From Papilionanthe hookeriana x Papilionanthe teres (Eukaryota; Streptophyta; Magnoliopsida; Asparagales; Orchidaceae): a DNA stretch of 64,000 nucleotides. Shown one piece after another: positions 23,801-35,534 of this stretch. Position 1 is the stretch's first letter. Every line of letters begins with the position of its first letter. Location of the stretch: NCBI GenBank assembly GCA_022702705.1, contig CM040429.1:109035943-109099942 (forward strand). Reading direction: 5' to 3'. The position numbers and the translations under genes are program-made. The notes beneath the pieces were generated by a model. It saw nothing but the letters and a program-made list of their open reading frames with translations, was not told the DNA's origin and did not search any database.

Positions 23801-24629
23801 AAATCTTATTAGAATTAAAACAACAAAATATAAACCGTGAGGTAGTTAGCCTAATGTAACATAAACCCTCACTATATCTTTTTAAAGACCTAGACCAGGC
23901 AATATAAGCCCTAACCTATCTTAGAATTCCAAGGTTGTCATCCGAAATGGACATAAATCCTCCTATCTTCAAGACTATCGATACGACAGATATGGATGTA
24001 AACCCTATGTAATAAAATTGTTAGAGTAAACATAATAATATCTTAAACATAATAATATCTTTTTGAAAGATCAAATCCAAACTATGTGATCAAGTTGAAG
24101 TTACCCAGATTTCTCGATCCATAACATCCTCTAATTTTTCCTTCGATTTCGAAATAAATTGTTCCACCTCAGGTTTTCCCATTCGACCTACACACTACTG
24201 GGAAACCCTACCCTTTAGAATTCATGAAAACAATATTTCCTAATATAAATCGAGAGTTTTCTTAGATTTTCGCTTTCGTCATTTAAGCATTTAATTAACT
24301 ATAGGGCTCGCCCCTTATAGGAAACTTCGAGAACTCGGTAATATAAACCATATTCGATCTTTTCATATCGAATAAAGGAATCCTTGCCGATCAACATAAA
24401 TGGTATCGTAGACTAAACAAGATATCATAAATTCTTGCTTTATTTAATCGAGCTCACTAGTAAGCAATGTGTCTACTCTTCGTATAGATACATAAAACTT
24501 TATGGTGTAATGCTCGTTTATTTAAACTATTGTTTGTATGAGATCAGTTTGATTTCATATTTTTAAATTAAATATTACTTTTCCAAAACTACATCCATAT
24601 TAAATTAAATATCTTTTAAATGACCGACA
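20890..24629 (+). repeat. Long LTR, 5'-truncated copy B
   Basis: Plus orientation, equivalent to about 43480-47633. It shares AAAATAAAATAAAAATAC near 20960, the region around 22150-22450 (equivalent to 44750-44980), and from 23420 the words GATGATC.GAA.., GGGATTTCCCA-like and GAGATCAGTTTGATTTCATAT. It ends ...GACCGACA at 24629, like GCCGACA at 47633. The next bases AATTC also match, but the primer site that should follow is absent, so it is a solo LTR or a deletion derivative. Confidence 0.72.
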
Positions 24630-26145
24630 AATTCACGTGAGAGGTTACTCAACTATCAACAAAGGGAAGAAATGACAAAAATGGATCGAGTTAAAGTTTA
24701 CAACTCAACACGAGAAATCCTTCATAATCCTACTAGAAATAAGATAGGATTAGGACATATAAATTAGAACTAATTCAAATATGTAAAGGAATTTTTATGT
24801 TATTAGATATCTTCTAAATTCACTCATAATATATAATACATCATATAGTTAGATATCTTTAAGTTAGGTTACCTAATATCAATTTTTCTAATATACACAC
24901 TTCCCAATTTGCATCCATTAGATTTAATACTTTCCATAAAATTTTATACATAAATAAAAAAAAATTGAATAATGATCAAAATTCCTCCAAAATACATAAT
25001 ATTGTATGCATATAGAATTCTATGTTAATGAAGATTAATGTTACTCAAGTCTTCTTCCCTATCATTAATAATGCTCGTCGTCCTTCAACAACATTGCTGA
25101 TTTATTTAAAGTTAAAGGAAAATAATATGAGTTAATTAGAGATCAAGAAAGATTGTTTATAAATAAACTTTTCTTACAAATATGAAGTAAGAAAATTTGT
25201 TCTTATTTACTTTTAAAATATGAAATGTTCAAATAGGATATGAAATGGCAAGGAAACCAAATATGCTACACAAATGAAGTTGTGATGAAGGATTATGTTG
25301 CAAGCATGATTATGCTTCATTTTTATGAGATGGCTATGATGGTACCTACTAACAAAGCCTAATCATGTGAGAGAGAGTGCGCACGCTCACAAGGCTTTAA
25401 ATACGACTACATTCGATGTGTTGCACAAACTTAATATTTTCATCAAAACATGAATGTTTTGTCGAGTGTTTTTAAAACTAAGTTTATTTATTTCGTATAA
25501 TAAAATTAAAAATGCTTAAAAATTGCACCATATACTAACATGTTTTAAAAATAAAAGCAAAAATAAACAAAATGAATATGACTAAATAGTCCGATGTGTG
25601 TTGCACAAACTTAACATTTTCATCAAAACATGAATGTTTTGTTTGTATTTTTTAAACTAAGTTTATTTATTTCAGATAATAAAATTAAAAATGCTTAAAA
25701 ATTGCACCATATACCAACATGTTTTAAAAATAAAAGCAAAAATAAACAAAATGAAAGAATAAGAGATCCAAAATAAGTGATAACTCTAGAGATAGTGGCC
25801 TTCTTCTCAACCCGCTCCCATAACCCCTTTCTAAGCTCACTTTCAACATGAATGATAAAATATATAATTTTTATTTTTATTAAATTGTATAGCACATCTC
25901 TTGTTATTAACATGGCCTCGGGCTTCTTATAAGTATGGAGGATTTATCGGGGAATGTTTTACCTTATGAAATTATTCTACACTTTCATGGCCAAATTGTC
26001 CACAAGAAATTACATATATATATCATCTAAAAAGTATAATATTAATCAAGTGAAGGCTTCCCACTAATAGTTTCTCTCTCATATTTCCTATTTTATTCTT
26101 TACATCGAGTGTAATCCTTATTTAAAGCAAGGTTTTCTTATATTC
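24630..26145. other. Unassigned AT-rich region
   Basis: No gene, RNA or element recognised apart from the 180-bp tandem duplication listed separately. Confidence 0.5.
25413..25757 (+). repeat. Direct tandem duplication, 180-bp unit, two copies
   Basis: TTGCACAAACTTAA.ATTTTC occurs at 25421 and 25601. The two copies run side by side to GCAAAAATAAACAAAATGAA with few differences, so the duplication looks fairly recent. Confidence 0.85.
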
Positions 26146-27760
26146 CCGATGCACCAAAAATATATACATTTTTGCTATATAATTTTACCAAATTTTTTAA
26201 AAGATATTGCACTTTAAGAAATGTATTTTTCATGATTTAATGTGATGTATGATGATTTTAGGTGATTGGAACGAAAAGAAGCGAAAAGGAACGAATTCGG
26301 AGCAAAAATGAGTAAAATGAGCAAAAAGGAGGAAAACAAAGTTCTTGTGCCGCCGTTCCATTTTCTAGAGAAGTTCCGCAATTTATTTGCAACGATAGTG
26401 GTACTACGCAGCCCAAAGTCAAGAGAATCCACCAAGAGTCAAGGATGCCGACAACTCTTGGAATTTTGTTCTTAACTTATAAGTAACCGTTGGACAAAAA
26501 TAAATTATGGCCCCTTGCTTCGTAGTCTCTGTGTGTGTTAAGTGTCAGTTTAGGAGAAGAATATGTAGAAGTTAGATTCGAGAGGAATTCTTCTCGTAAG
26601 GATCAAGGAGAAGGAGAAGTGAGACATTGCTTCTTCCCTTCATTCTAAAAAGGGAATTAAGTGTTGTAAAGAAGAGTGAAAAGGATTCAAAGGAACTTCA
26701 AGGGAATCGCATTGAAGAAGAGAAAGAGATAAGTCATATTTTCATTTGTGGTTTGTATGACTTTTTCTTTATTTATAAATTCCATGCTTTATCAGACTTT
26801 CAATGCACTCCAGCATTTCCCTTGCCTTCCTTCGTACGTAGAAGAGATGATGGATTGGATGCGGATTCGATGGAAATTTTTTAATGTATTGAAGAAATTG
26901 CGATGTTTTCATTTCAACTTTAATTTACTTTTCGATTCGCTGAATTAAATGTGCCAAAATATTTTCATTAACATTAATCGAAAATGATTTAATGTCCTAC
27001 AACAATAATGAAGAATACATTCAATTTCCATGGATTTAACTGCATAGTTCACATGCTGACCGAATGCAAATAAAAAGGGAAATATATTTTGATTTAATTT
27101 CCACCTGGAGGCTGCGCGACAGATCGAGATCCCAAATCGGTTTTAGATTTCGCAACTAAACTCGAAGGTTAACCTTCTGTGCGAAGTGCGAGTGAGCTCC
27201 GTAGCCGAGAGCCGGTATCCTCCTGTACCTACTCCTTGCATTTATGACTAAACTAGACATGTCAATGTTCTTTTCATGCTTAGAAGAGGGGTACTCTTTA
27301 AGGGTAAAGTAACATTTATGCTCCTATTTGGCACAATAACATAGATATTTCCGTTCCATATCATCCACACATCATATTCTTATCACAAGAGGAAAGATAC
27401 TTTTCTCATATATCAAAAACCTTCAAATACATAGTTTAGTGTGTCCGTTAGTTAATTTTGCTTTCAAAGTTGTTAAGTAATCGTAGTTTAATTAATTGTT
27501 AACAAGTTTCTCGTATGCTATAGTAGTAAGTAAGTATTAAACTTTAAGTGTACTCAATACCTGGATTGCTATATTATGTATTGCGAAACACTTTCTTCTT
27601 ACTTCGTACTTCCCGCTGATCGATAACCAGGATTTCATTGTAGCCCCGTATTACTTGATACGATACGTATACTACGCGAGCGCTTCGACTTTGCGTAATC
27701 ATTATAAATAAATATAAATTTCGAGTTCAAAATTTTCGCATATATAAAAGTCCGCATCAA
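26146..27760 (+). repeat. Athila-type LTR (probably solo)
   Basis: The start (GATGCACCAAAAATATATAC) and following TGCACTTTAA word resemble the Athila LTR start at 8199 down. Its 3' part at 27270-27690 shares GGGTAAAGTAACATTTATGCTCCTATTTGGCACAATA-type content (compared in short words) with 60050-60090, then CGTATTACTTGATACGATACGTATAC. No tRNA-Asp primer site follows and no internal region precedes, so it is probably a solo LTR. The exact right end is uncertain (27750-27775). Confidence 0.7.
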
Positions 27761-28283
27761 TTCCTGCATAGTTTCTGGATGATCAAACGAGTTGTCCATT
27801 ATTTTGAAGCATAGAAAGGGAGGGAGTATTATTTTGTGATCATCCTTAATGCAAATTAGGGTTGTACAACAAGACCACATAAAATCGGTTTAATCGACAA
27901 AGAAAATCAAAGATTTTATGTGCTTTAAAAAAATTGTATTAATTTTTTAGGGCTTAGCAATAGATTATCAAGCATGTGCACCTCGATAATATTATAAGTT
28001 GATTTTATATTTTTTACAACGTTTTTGCATATATTAATGTAAAAATATGATAATATTTAAAAATAAAATATAAATAATCATAAATAAGAAAAGCAGATAA
28101 TGTCATTCAAGTAGATGGAAATGAATCATTTCTGTTACTAATTCAAATCAAACTTGACATTCCACATATGTTTCCACACAAAGTAATACAAATTCTATTT
28201 GAAGGATTACAAACCACAACCAAGATCATACAATGCAAACATGCAGGTAGATAAACATTGCTAAATAAACAAAACATTGACGT
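27761..28283. other. Unassigned AT-rich region
   Basis: No gene, repeat family or RNA recognised. Confidence 0.5.
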
Positions 28284-28984
28284 AGAATATTGATAGAAGT
28301 ACCAACTACTGCAAAACATGAAGAAATAATGAAATATATGTTAGAAAACAGATAAATAAAAGAAATTTTTAAAAAATAAATTTGAACATAAGAGATCAAC
28401 AACAAAATAATAAAAAAATGCTAGTAAAATTTCTGATGAAATTTCCAATTTATATTTCTCGATATTCTGTGAATGCTGCCACAAGCCCGCAATGAAGCTA
28501 AGGGCTTCTTGAGAGAAGCATAGCATTATTAGCACAGTTGTTACAAAGATCAACAGCTTTAACAACAACAACAACAACAACAAAGCCTTAATCCCACTAA
28601 GTGGATTGCGTTGGTGCAATAAATAAAAGCATCGACATGCCCGCATAGACCAACTTTATGTTGACGCCTCCCGTGTTTTTGTCAAGCTTGTCGCTCATCA
28701 GAAGAATTGTGCTAATAATACTATGTTTCTCTCTCTCAAGAAGCCTTTAGCTTCATTGCGAACCTAGATGTTGGCAGCATTCACACGGAATATCGAGAAA
28801 TATAGAAATTAAGTATCCATTTCATCAGGTATATTTTGCTAGCATTTTTTTTTTTTTGCTTGATCTCTTATGTTTCAAATTTATTTTTTAAAAATTTCTT
28901 TTATTTATCTGTTTTCTAACTTATTTTTCATTATTTTTTCATGTTTTTGCAAAAAATTAAGTTGGTACTTCTCATCAATATTCA
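28284..28984. repeat. Large inverted repeat, arms about 255-280 bp
   Basis: 28284-28540 and 28704-28984 are imperfect reverse complements: for example AGATAAATAAAAGAAATTTT against its complement near 28900, and GTGCTAATAAT against its complement near 28525. The 163-bp spacer is itself similar, in reverse complement, to 29015-29085 just outside the right arm. A transcript could fold into a long hairpin. Confidence 0.85.
28561..28640 (-). repeat. Retroposon 3'-end-like segment with (TTG)n tail
   Basis: The minus strand reads GCAATCCACTTAGTGGGATT, then AAGGCTTTG and a (TTG)n run. From memory this ending is common to plant RTE-type LINEs or related SINEs. It lies in the spacer of the inverted repeat. 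Confidence 0.5.
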
Positions 28985-29778
28985 TGTCAGCTTTAACAAT
29001 AACACCGAAGTAAAAAAAGAAAGTTGGTTCATGCAGGCATGTCCGATGCCTTTATTTATTGCACCATGGCAAGACACATAATTTTTTTTCCCACATACTT
29101 TCCCACCATCCCATAATTCATCACCAACATATACTAAAAATATTCCTTTATCTTCAGAATTGAAGCATGCAGATGCTGCAATTAGTTATTACAAAAATTA
29201 TATTAATAAAATAAATAAATAAATAAAAATACATTGGAAAGTGATTAGCACTTACGAATATAAGTTTTACTGTAGTAGGAGGCTACTCCTAACTTAGGTA
29301 ATGAAGCAACTTATGCAAGAGGAAGAAACATTAAAATAGCAAAGAAAACACTCTCTTTCATAATTACTAATTACTTTTTTTCCCTCAAATTATAAAAGAG
29401 GAAGAGTTGCGTCCTTTTGAGTAGGAGAAGGTAATCTTTCTTTACTCCAAGAAGATTTACATTCTAAATAATATTTTGGCAGAACTTAAATTAATGAATG
29501 TTTTCTTATTGGAAAATCTCAACTAAGATCATTTTTAAAGGTTTTCTATTGTAGAATTCCAAGTAATGGTGTGTACCAAAGATCAGAGCTAACAAAGAGC
29601 ACATGACAATGGGTATTTGAACTCTGCAAATGTAAATAGTGAGAAAGCTAGCCATGAACTCTATTTAATTTGTTCTTAGAATTCATAGGTTATGTGCATA
29701 AATACTTAATACTACGAAAACTTTAGCCTGCAACTTTTGTGAATTGTATATTGCATTATAAAATGTACGTGTATTTGA

Positions 29779-29782
<4 letters not shown>

Positions 29783-29860
<78 letters not shown>
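29783..29860. repeat. (TA)n microsatellite, 78 bp
   Basis: Uninterrupted alternating T and A. Confidence 0.97.
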
Positions 29861-29862
<2 letters not shown>

Positions 29863-31590
29863 ATGAACTTATTAACTTTGATCCCAACAAATGCAGAATA
29901 TATATATATAATATAATGAAGTTCATTAAGGATTAGGCTTAATTTTTAAATTATAGTTTAAAATAGTCTAAATTATCAATAACAAGATCATCTTGTGATA
30001 TGATATTATTAAATATAAACTAAGAGAATTGTTGAGCATATGGTGCAAGCCTCATGTTGTAAGAGATTGCTAGATAAGGAGAAAAAAATGAATGATAATT
30101 TAAATTTAAAAAAATTATTACAATAAGCATGATTTTCTAGGATATGGAATATTGGGGTTGCTTCTGCCACTTGAGCAACTATGACCACTTCATCCTCTGA
30201 AAGAGGTAACTAAATTGCAATTTAACTTATATTCTAACTTCTAAATTGATAAATTAATAGAATAGAAATATCTTCAAATTGAAGAGATCTTAGTTCATTT
30301 TAATTATCAAAGGAGTACAAACAACAACGAGGGAATGATTATGTGATAAAGAAAATATTTATGATCATATATTGGGAACACACAAGGCGTGGATTGTAAA
30401 TAGCTATACCAAGGAAGCCCAAGAATTTTGTGGATGTTAAAAACTTGTACTCTAATCCTTTCATAAACAAAAATCGTGTCCAAAGAAAAAGCAACTAAAA
30501 TAAACTTGGGCTCCTTTCATTAGAACTCTTTGTTGAAACAACATACTTTGTTAGCTAATCTAAGTAAAATCTAATTTTTTTTATTATTTACTTTAACAAA
30601 TGCTTCAAAATAGAAGGCCTAATGTGTACAATTTTAAGAATATCATTCTAAAGAGTTTACTAAAAAGATAAAATAGAGTAAATAAAATTTTTTGGCTAAA
30701 GAAGTGCTTTCAAAGTGCAAAAATGAAATCCAACCTAGTGTAATATGACATTCACTAATTAAGTTAGAATCACAAAACCAAACTTAATTTCATGATTAAA
30801 CAATTAATTTTAACTATTTGATACAAAAACATAACAACTAACTTTCAAGTCTATCAGCGTCTAGAAAAATATATTGGCATTTCATAAAAACAATATAAAC
30901 TAATTGTAATGGATTGATAAAAACAACCTAATGATCACAAAGACGGTCCATCAATAAAATTTATAAATGAATTAGAGATAATATAATAATTAAATTACAA
31001 ATGTCTCTAAAATATTAGAATAATGCCAATAATAAATAATAAGAGGATAATGAAAATGATTAATATTTTCCTAAAATGGGGTATCTTGGTGCTCTACAAT
31101 TCAGAGAAGGTGCAGATAATGATCACATGCACTAATTATAACAAAAAATGAATTAATTAGAATAGATAAATACAAAGTAAAAATATCTAAAAGCAACATA
31201 TACTAGTGAAGTGTTAGATGTCTCTATCATATACGTAGTACCCTAGGCATCAATCATCTAAGGATAATAGCATGAACTAATCAACTTAAGATGGTGGCCA
31301 AAAAGAAGGATATCAATACTAGCATGTGCAAGAATCTATGGTTATAAATCACTTCGGTGAACACCAATTAGCGAACTATTAGTGAATGCTAAAGATCAAG
31401 ATGGAAGTGGTTGGGATTAAGCAGGTTTCTTTGGTGAAGAGCAAATGAGCTTGCAAAACTCATGGCATTTTCTTATTACATGGATAAACCATCAAATCCA
31501 TCTCCTTCTTCATCGCATCTCTTAGCTCCTTAGATGACTTCCATCTACTGCTGTAAGTTTATTTTGTGTGTGTTTGTGAGCGAGTGAATG

Positions 31591-31613
31591 TGAGAGAGAG
31601 AGAGAGAGAGAGA

Positions 31614-31690
<77 letters not shown>
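31591..31690. repeat. (GA)n microsatellite, about 100 bp
   Basis: GA dinucleotides with a few AAAG interruptions. Confidence 0.97.
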
Positions 31691-31692
<2 letters not shown>

Positions 31693-33770
31693 TAAGTAAT
31701 AATAGTTCATAAAAGGGTTATTAATTCGTAGTGTTGTGAGGATTTAAGTCTTGAAGTCATTATAACAGCCATATTGAGATTAATTTTTTATCATAGAAAT
31801 TTCATAGTCACCAAGTAATAAATGCAAATAAGTTTGAGACATATTATGAACCAACTATGTAATTAACAGCCATACTAAGAAAAGTTGATAGCATCAATAG
31901 AAAAGAAACATTTTGAGATTTTAATTGTTCCCATAAGAAAAAATAAGTCATTTAGCGATTCAAATATACTCTAATTTTTAATACCAATGATTAATAATTT
32001 AAACTAATTCTTATTTAATTGAAGAAACTAAAGTACTGGCAAAGTTTCATTATTAATTACATGTATGATACAACATATAAGAAAATTCTTTAAAAAAATA
32101 TTGTATTTATTATAGATAAACATTAGTTGATTCTAAATGTTTATGCTTTGTTTTCCTAGAAATGACAACAAACAACTATTTCTTGATAAAACATGTTCTT
32201 TCAATATATAAATGATTATTTAAACCCTCAAAATTTGAATTTCACTATAGTATGAGTTTTGAGGCCACTCAGCTTGCTAAATGTAAAATGATGGGGCAAA
32301 TAGTCAACTCCAATATTAAATCAACTTTTTTTATTTTATTTTACTTTTAAACTCATTCTACTTATAAAAGACAAGTAACTATCATTCACCAACATATAAA
32401 ATGTCACATATTACATTGAAAATGTCACATATTACAATGATATGAGACATTCACATACAATTATTATCTAATCTATTCACCAACATATTGATCACAACCA
32501 TCAAAGCTGCTATAGGGCAGATAATTATAGGGCATTTAAACAAATTTATGTGTTTAAGTAGGCCTCTAAACTAAAGCTCATTTTTTTATGACTACGCACG
32601 TCAGATCGTCAAGTAGCTCATGTTCGATTTGATCATGTTGCTGTGTTCCCGAACACAAACTGTTTTTTTGAGCTAAATATATAAATTAGTCAAACACTAA
32701 CAAAGATTTAATCATTTGTGTTCGGCTCACTTCGTTCAAAAAGAATTAACAATTAAAAAAATATTTAGTTATTTTAGTTTTATATTAAATTTTATGTTGT
32801 ATTTAAAAAATATTGATATAAGAGATATGGGTGGCATAAAAGTAAAATGTAATGTTTAGGTGTAAGATATTGTTGTGTGTGTTATAATCTACCATTATTA
32901 TAATGAATTATCATTTTGGTAGTGCATGAGAATACATTGCACTTAGTAATAAAACAGACAAGTAAAAACACCAAAAAATTTTACTCGGGAAAACCTATAA
33001 AGATAAGAAAATCATGGGGCCTAACGAGCTAACTAAGAAGACATCGCACTTCGCCACATATAAGTCACAAATGATTTCATCACTATTCCCGACAGGTGAA
33101 TGCAACATTATGTATGGAAACGAGTTGCGTATCATTGGTCCGGGTGAGTTCCAAGAGATGGTTGGAGATCCCTTTAGCGATTGGATCGTTGATAGTACTA
33201 AAAAGAAACGATGCCGATCTCAAAACAACAATCCAGTTCCACAAAGAAGAATATCCATTACTTGCGACGGATACCAAGAGACGTCTCTTCAATACTGGCC
33301 GCATTTTGAGCTGGAGGGCTACAACCTCTAAAGCTATGACTAAATCCTAGACATAACACAACTCTAAGTGCATTCAAAAGAACTTTTGTTCTAGAGAAAG
33401 TGTCTTGTGAGCAAGGAGGCTGGACTCTAGGTAGAGCTCCGTAGACGTACAAAAGAGACTAATGATGCAGGGCTTCGCATAATGTGTACATAATCTACGG
33501 ATGAAAATCATTACATGTTTTGTTATAAAGTTAGAAGACGCTATTTTGCCAACATTTAAAGACATTTAAACAAAAGTTATTTGCTTATGACAATTTCTTA
33601 CAAAATTTGCAAATTTTATCACTACTCAAGCGATAGATTTGGAAAGCTTGCTGAGTCAAATCCGTCTTGATTCTAAAAAAACTCATGAATAAAGAACAAG
33701 ATGAACAAGGCATATATTAGGCTAAATGTTCTAAAAAACCTCCAAACACGAAAATGATGAAAGAAAATAA

Positions 33771-35534
33771 ATCAAAATCAAAACAAAACAATTTATATTA
33801 AAATTCAAACTCATATTTTCACTTGGTTAGGTCGAGTCTTCACAACCTATCACCAACGTCATTTCTTTTATTAGGTCGTAAGTTTCCATAAAAACTCTGG
33901 GTCCTCCGTCTCACAAGCGTAAGATGTTAGCTGTTTCTAACTACGAACTACATTCTTTCTTAGCTTCTTGACCGTGCGATTTATATTGCCATGGTTGAGC
34001 ATTGAACAGATTCTTTTCACTCGCATATTTCTTCGATCAACTACGGAGTTAGATACGAGTCCCCGGGCAATCCTTCTCAATTTGATATCCTTTATACAAA
34101 TATTCTTCACAATTTTCACAAATCTCCACAAAATTCATAAATTTACATAAATGCCATAAATTTTCACAAATTCCATAAATTTTCATAAATGCCACCAATT
34201 TCCACAAATTCCTTAAACTCCATAAGCTAACCAAAATTTGGGCGAAATTCCATAAATTTCCAAAAAATTCCATAAATTTCCATCAATTCCAAAAATTTCC
34301 ATAAATTTTCACAAATTTTCATAAATTTCCATCAATTCCATAAATTTCCACAAATTTTCACAAATTCCATAAATTTATGCTATAAATTTCCACAAATTTT
34401 TATAAATTTCATAAATTGCCATAAATTCTTATCAATTCACAAATTTCCATATATTTCCACAAATTCCCGTAAATGCCTTCAATTTTCGCAAATTTTCACA
34501 AATTCCATAAATTTTCATAAATGCCAAGTAAATTTTCGCAAATTTCCACAAATCCCATAAATTTTCATACATGCCATAAATTTTGACAAATATCCACAAA
34601 TTTCATAAATTTCCATAAATGCCATAAATTTCAAAATTTTCCACAAATTTTATTACTTCCCATCAATTCTACAAATTTTCATGAATTTCCACAAATTTTC
34701 ACAAATTCTGTAAGTAAATTTCATAAATTTCTAAAAATTCCATAAATTTTCATAAATTCCTTAAATTTTTATGAAGTTCATAAATCCTTATAAATTTCCA
34801 CAATTCCATAAATACCATAAATTCAAATTTATGCTTAAGAGTAAGACCACCTTAAATGGACCGAGGTTTCTTAGTCCTTCAATCAAACACTCGAATCGAC
34901 GTACCCCTTACGCTTTCCTTCTCAAGTCAGCTTCCTTCGTTCACCCCTCGGGGTTAGACGCAGTTCTCCAACATTCTTTTCTAATGTGATATACACTTTC
35001 GTCGACTACCACTTCAAGTCGATGCGAGCTCGTTGCCATGACAATTCTCCTATCAAATCAATTCACCAAAATATTAAATTATCAAGAAATAATTTTTTGA
35101 CAGTTTCCTCTTTCAAAATATAGATAAAAAAACGATGATCATTACTCTCAAAAGAAACAAATGAATGAGTAAATAAAATTCAAAACACGAACATCAAAAG
35201 AAAAATATTACATTTCGAGACTCCCCGGGATACCTTCCAAGTCCCTGCCGAGAGTTGTAACCACAACTTTAGTTCAATCTCAAATCAAAATTCGAATCTA
35301 TACTCCGTCATAATTATCTTTACTTTAACATCCCTTCGCATTTCGATTGATCAATTCTATTAAAATCAATAAGCGTGGTATGCTTATTTAACACACCACA
35401 CCTATTCGGCGGTTTTTTGCATTTATCGACCTCATTTTTTATGCAGATGTTTCCTCTCTGTGAGTCATAAGATCTAAATTAAAAGACTTCTCATTTATCA
35501 CCAAATTCGGTTGTCAAATACGGAACGTGAATCA
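33771..35534 (-). other. Possible internal or leader region of minus long-LTR element, with AT minisatellite
   Basis: Lies directly beyond the LTR end at 35535, where primer site and leader would be expected on the minus strand. However, the tRNA-Arg primer site is not recognisable. 34110-34830 is a tandem array (listed separately). Patches near 34840-35040 and 35215-35280 have more CpG. No reading frame with motifs is seen. Confidence 0.35.
34110..34830. repeat. AT-rich minisatellite, short irregular unit
   Basis: Alternation of CATAAATTTC and CACAAATTTC-like words, period roughly 10-12 bases, with ATGCCATAAATTTT variants, over about 720 bp. Confidence 0.85.

Larger units (their letters stand above)
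29086..33770. other. Unassigned AT-rich region
   Basis: No coding sequence with recognisable motifs. It holds two microsatellites (29783-29860 and 31591-31690, listed separately), an (AAAT)n stretch near 29205-29235, and the direct-repeat partner 32795-32880 of 20134-20213. The 105-codon open frame at 33014-33331 has no recognised domain. The words around it (GGAAAACCTATAA near 32988) recall untranslated plant retroelement sequence, so I leave it unnamed. Confidence 0.45.

Noticed and set aside
24615..24660. Primer binding site after LTR copy B
   Set aside because: The LTR end and AATTC match, but the next bases (ACGTGAGAGG) do not resemble the tRNA-Arg site.
29739..29936. Open frame across the (TA)n run
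   Set aside because: Alternating Ile/Tyr translation of a microsatellite.
31522..31710. Open frame across the (GA)n run
   Set aside because: Ser/Leu translation of a microsatellite.
33014..33331. 105-codon open frame
   Set aside because: No recognisable domain, a competing overlapping frame in the same place, and surroundings that look like untranslated retroelement sequence. Kept only as unassigned sequence.
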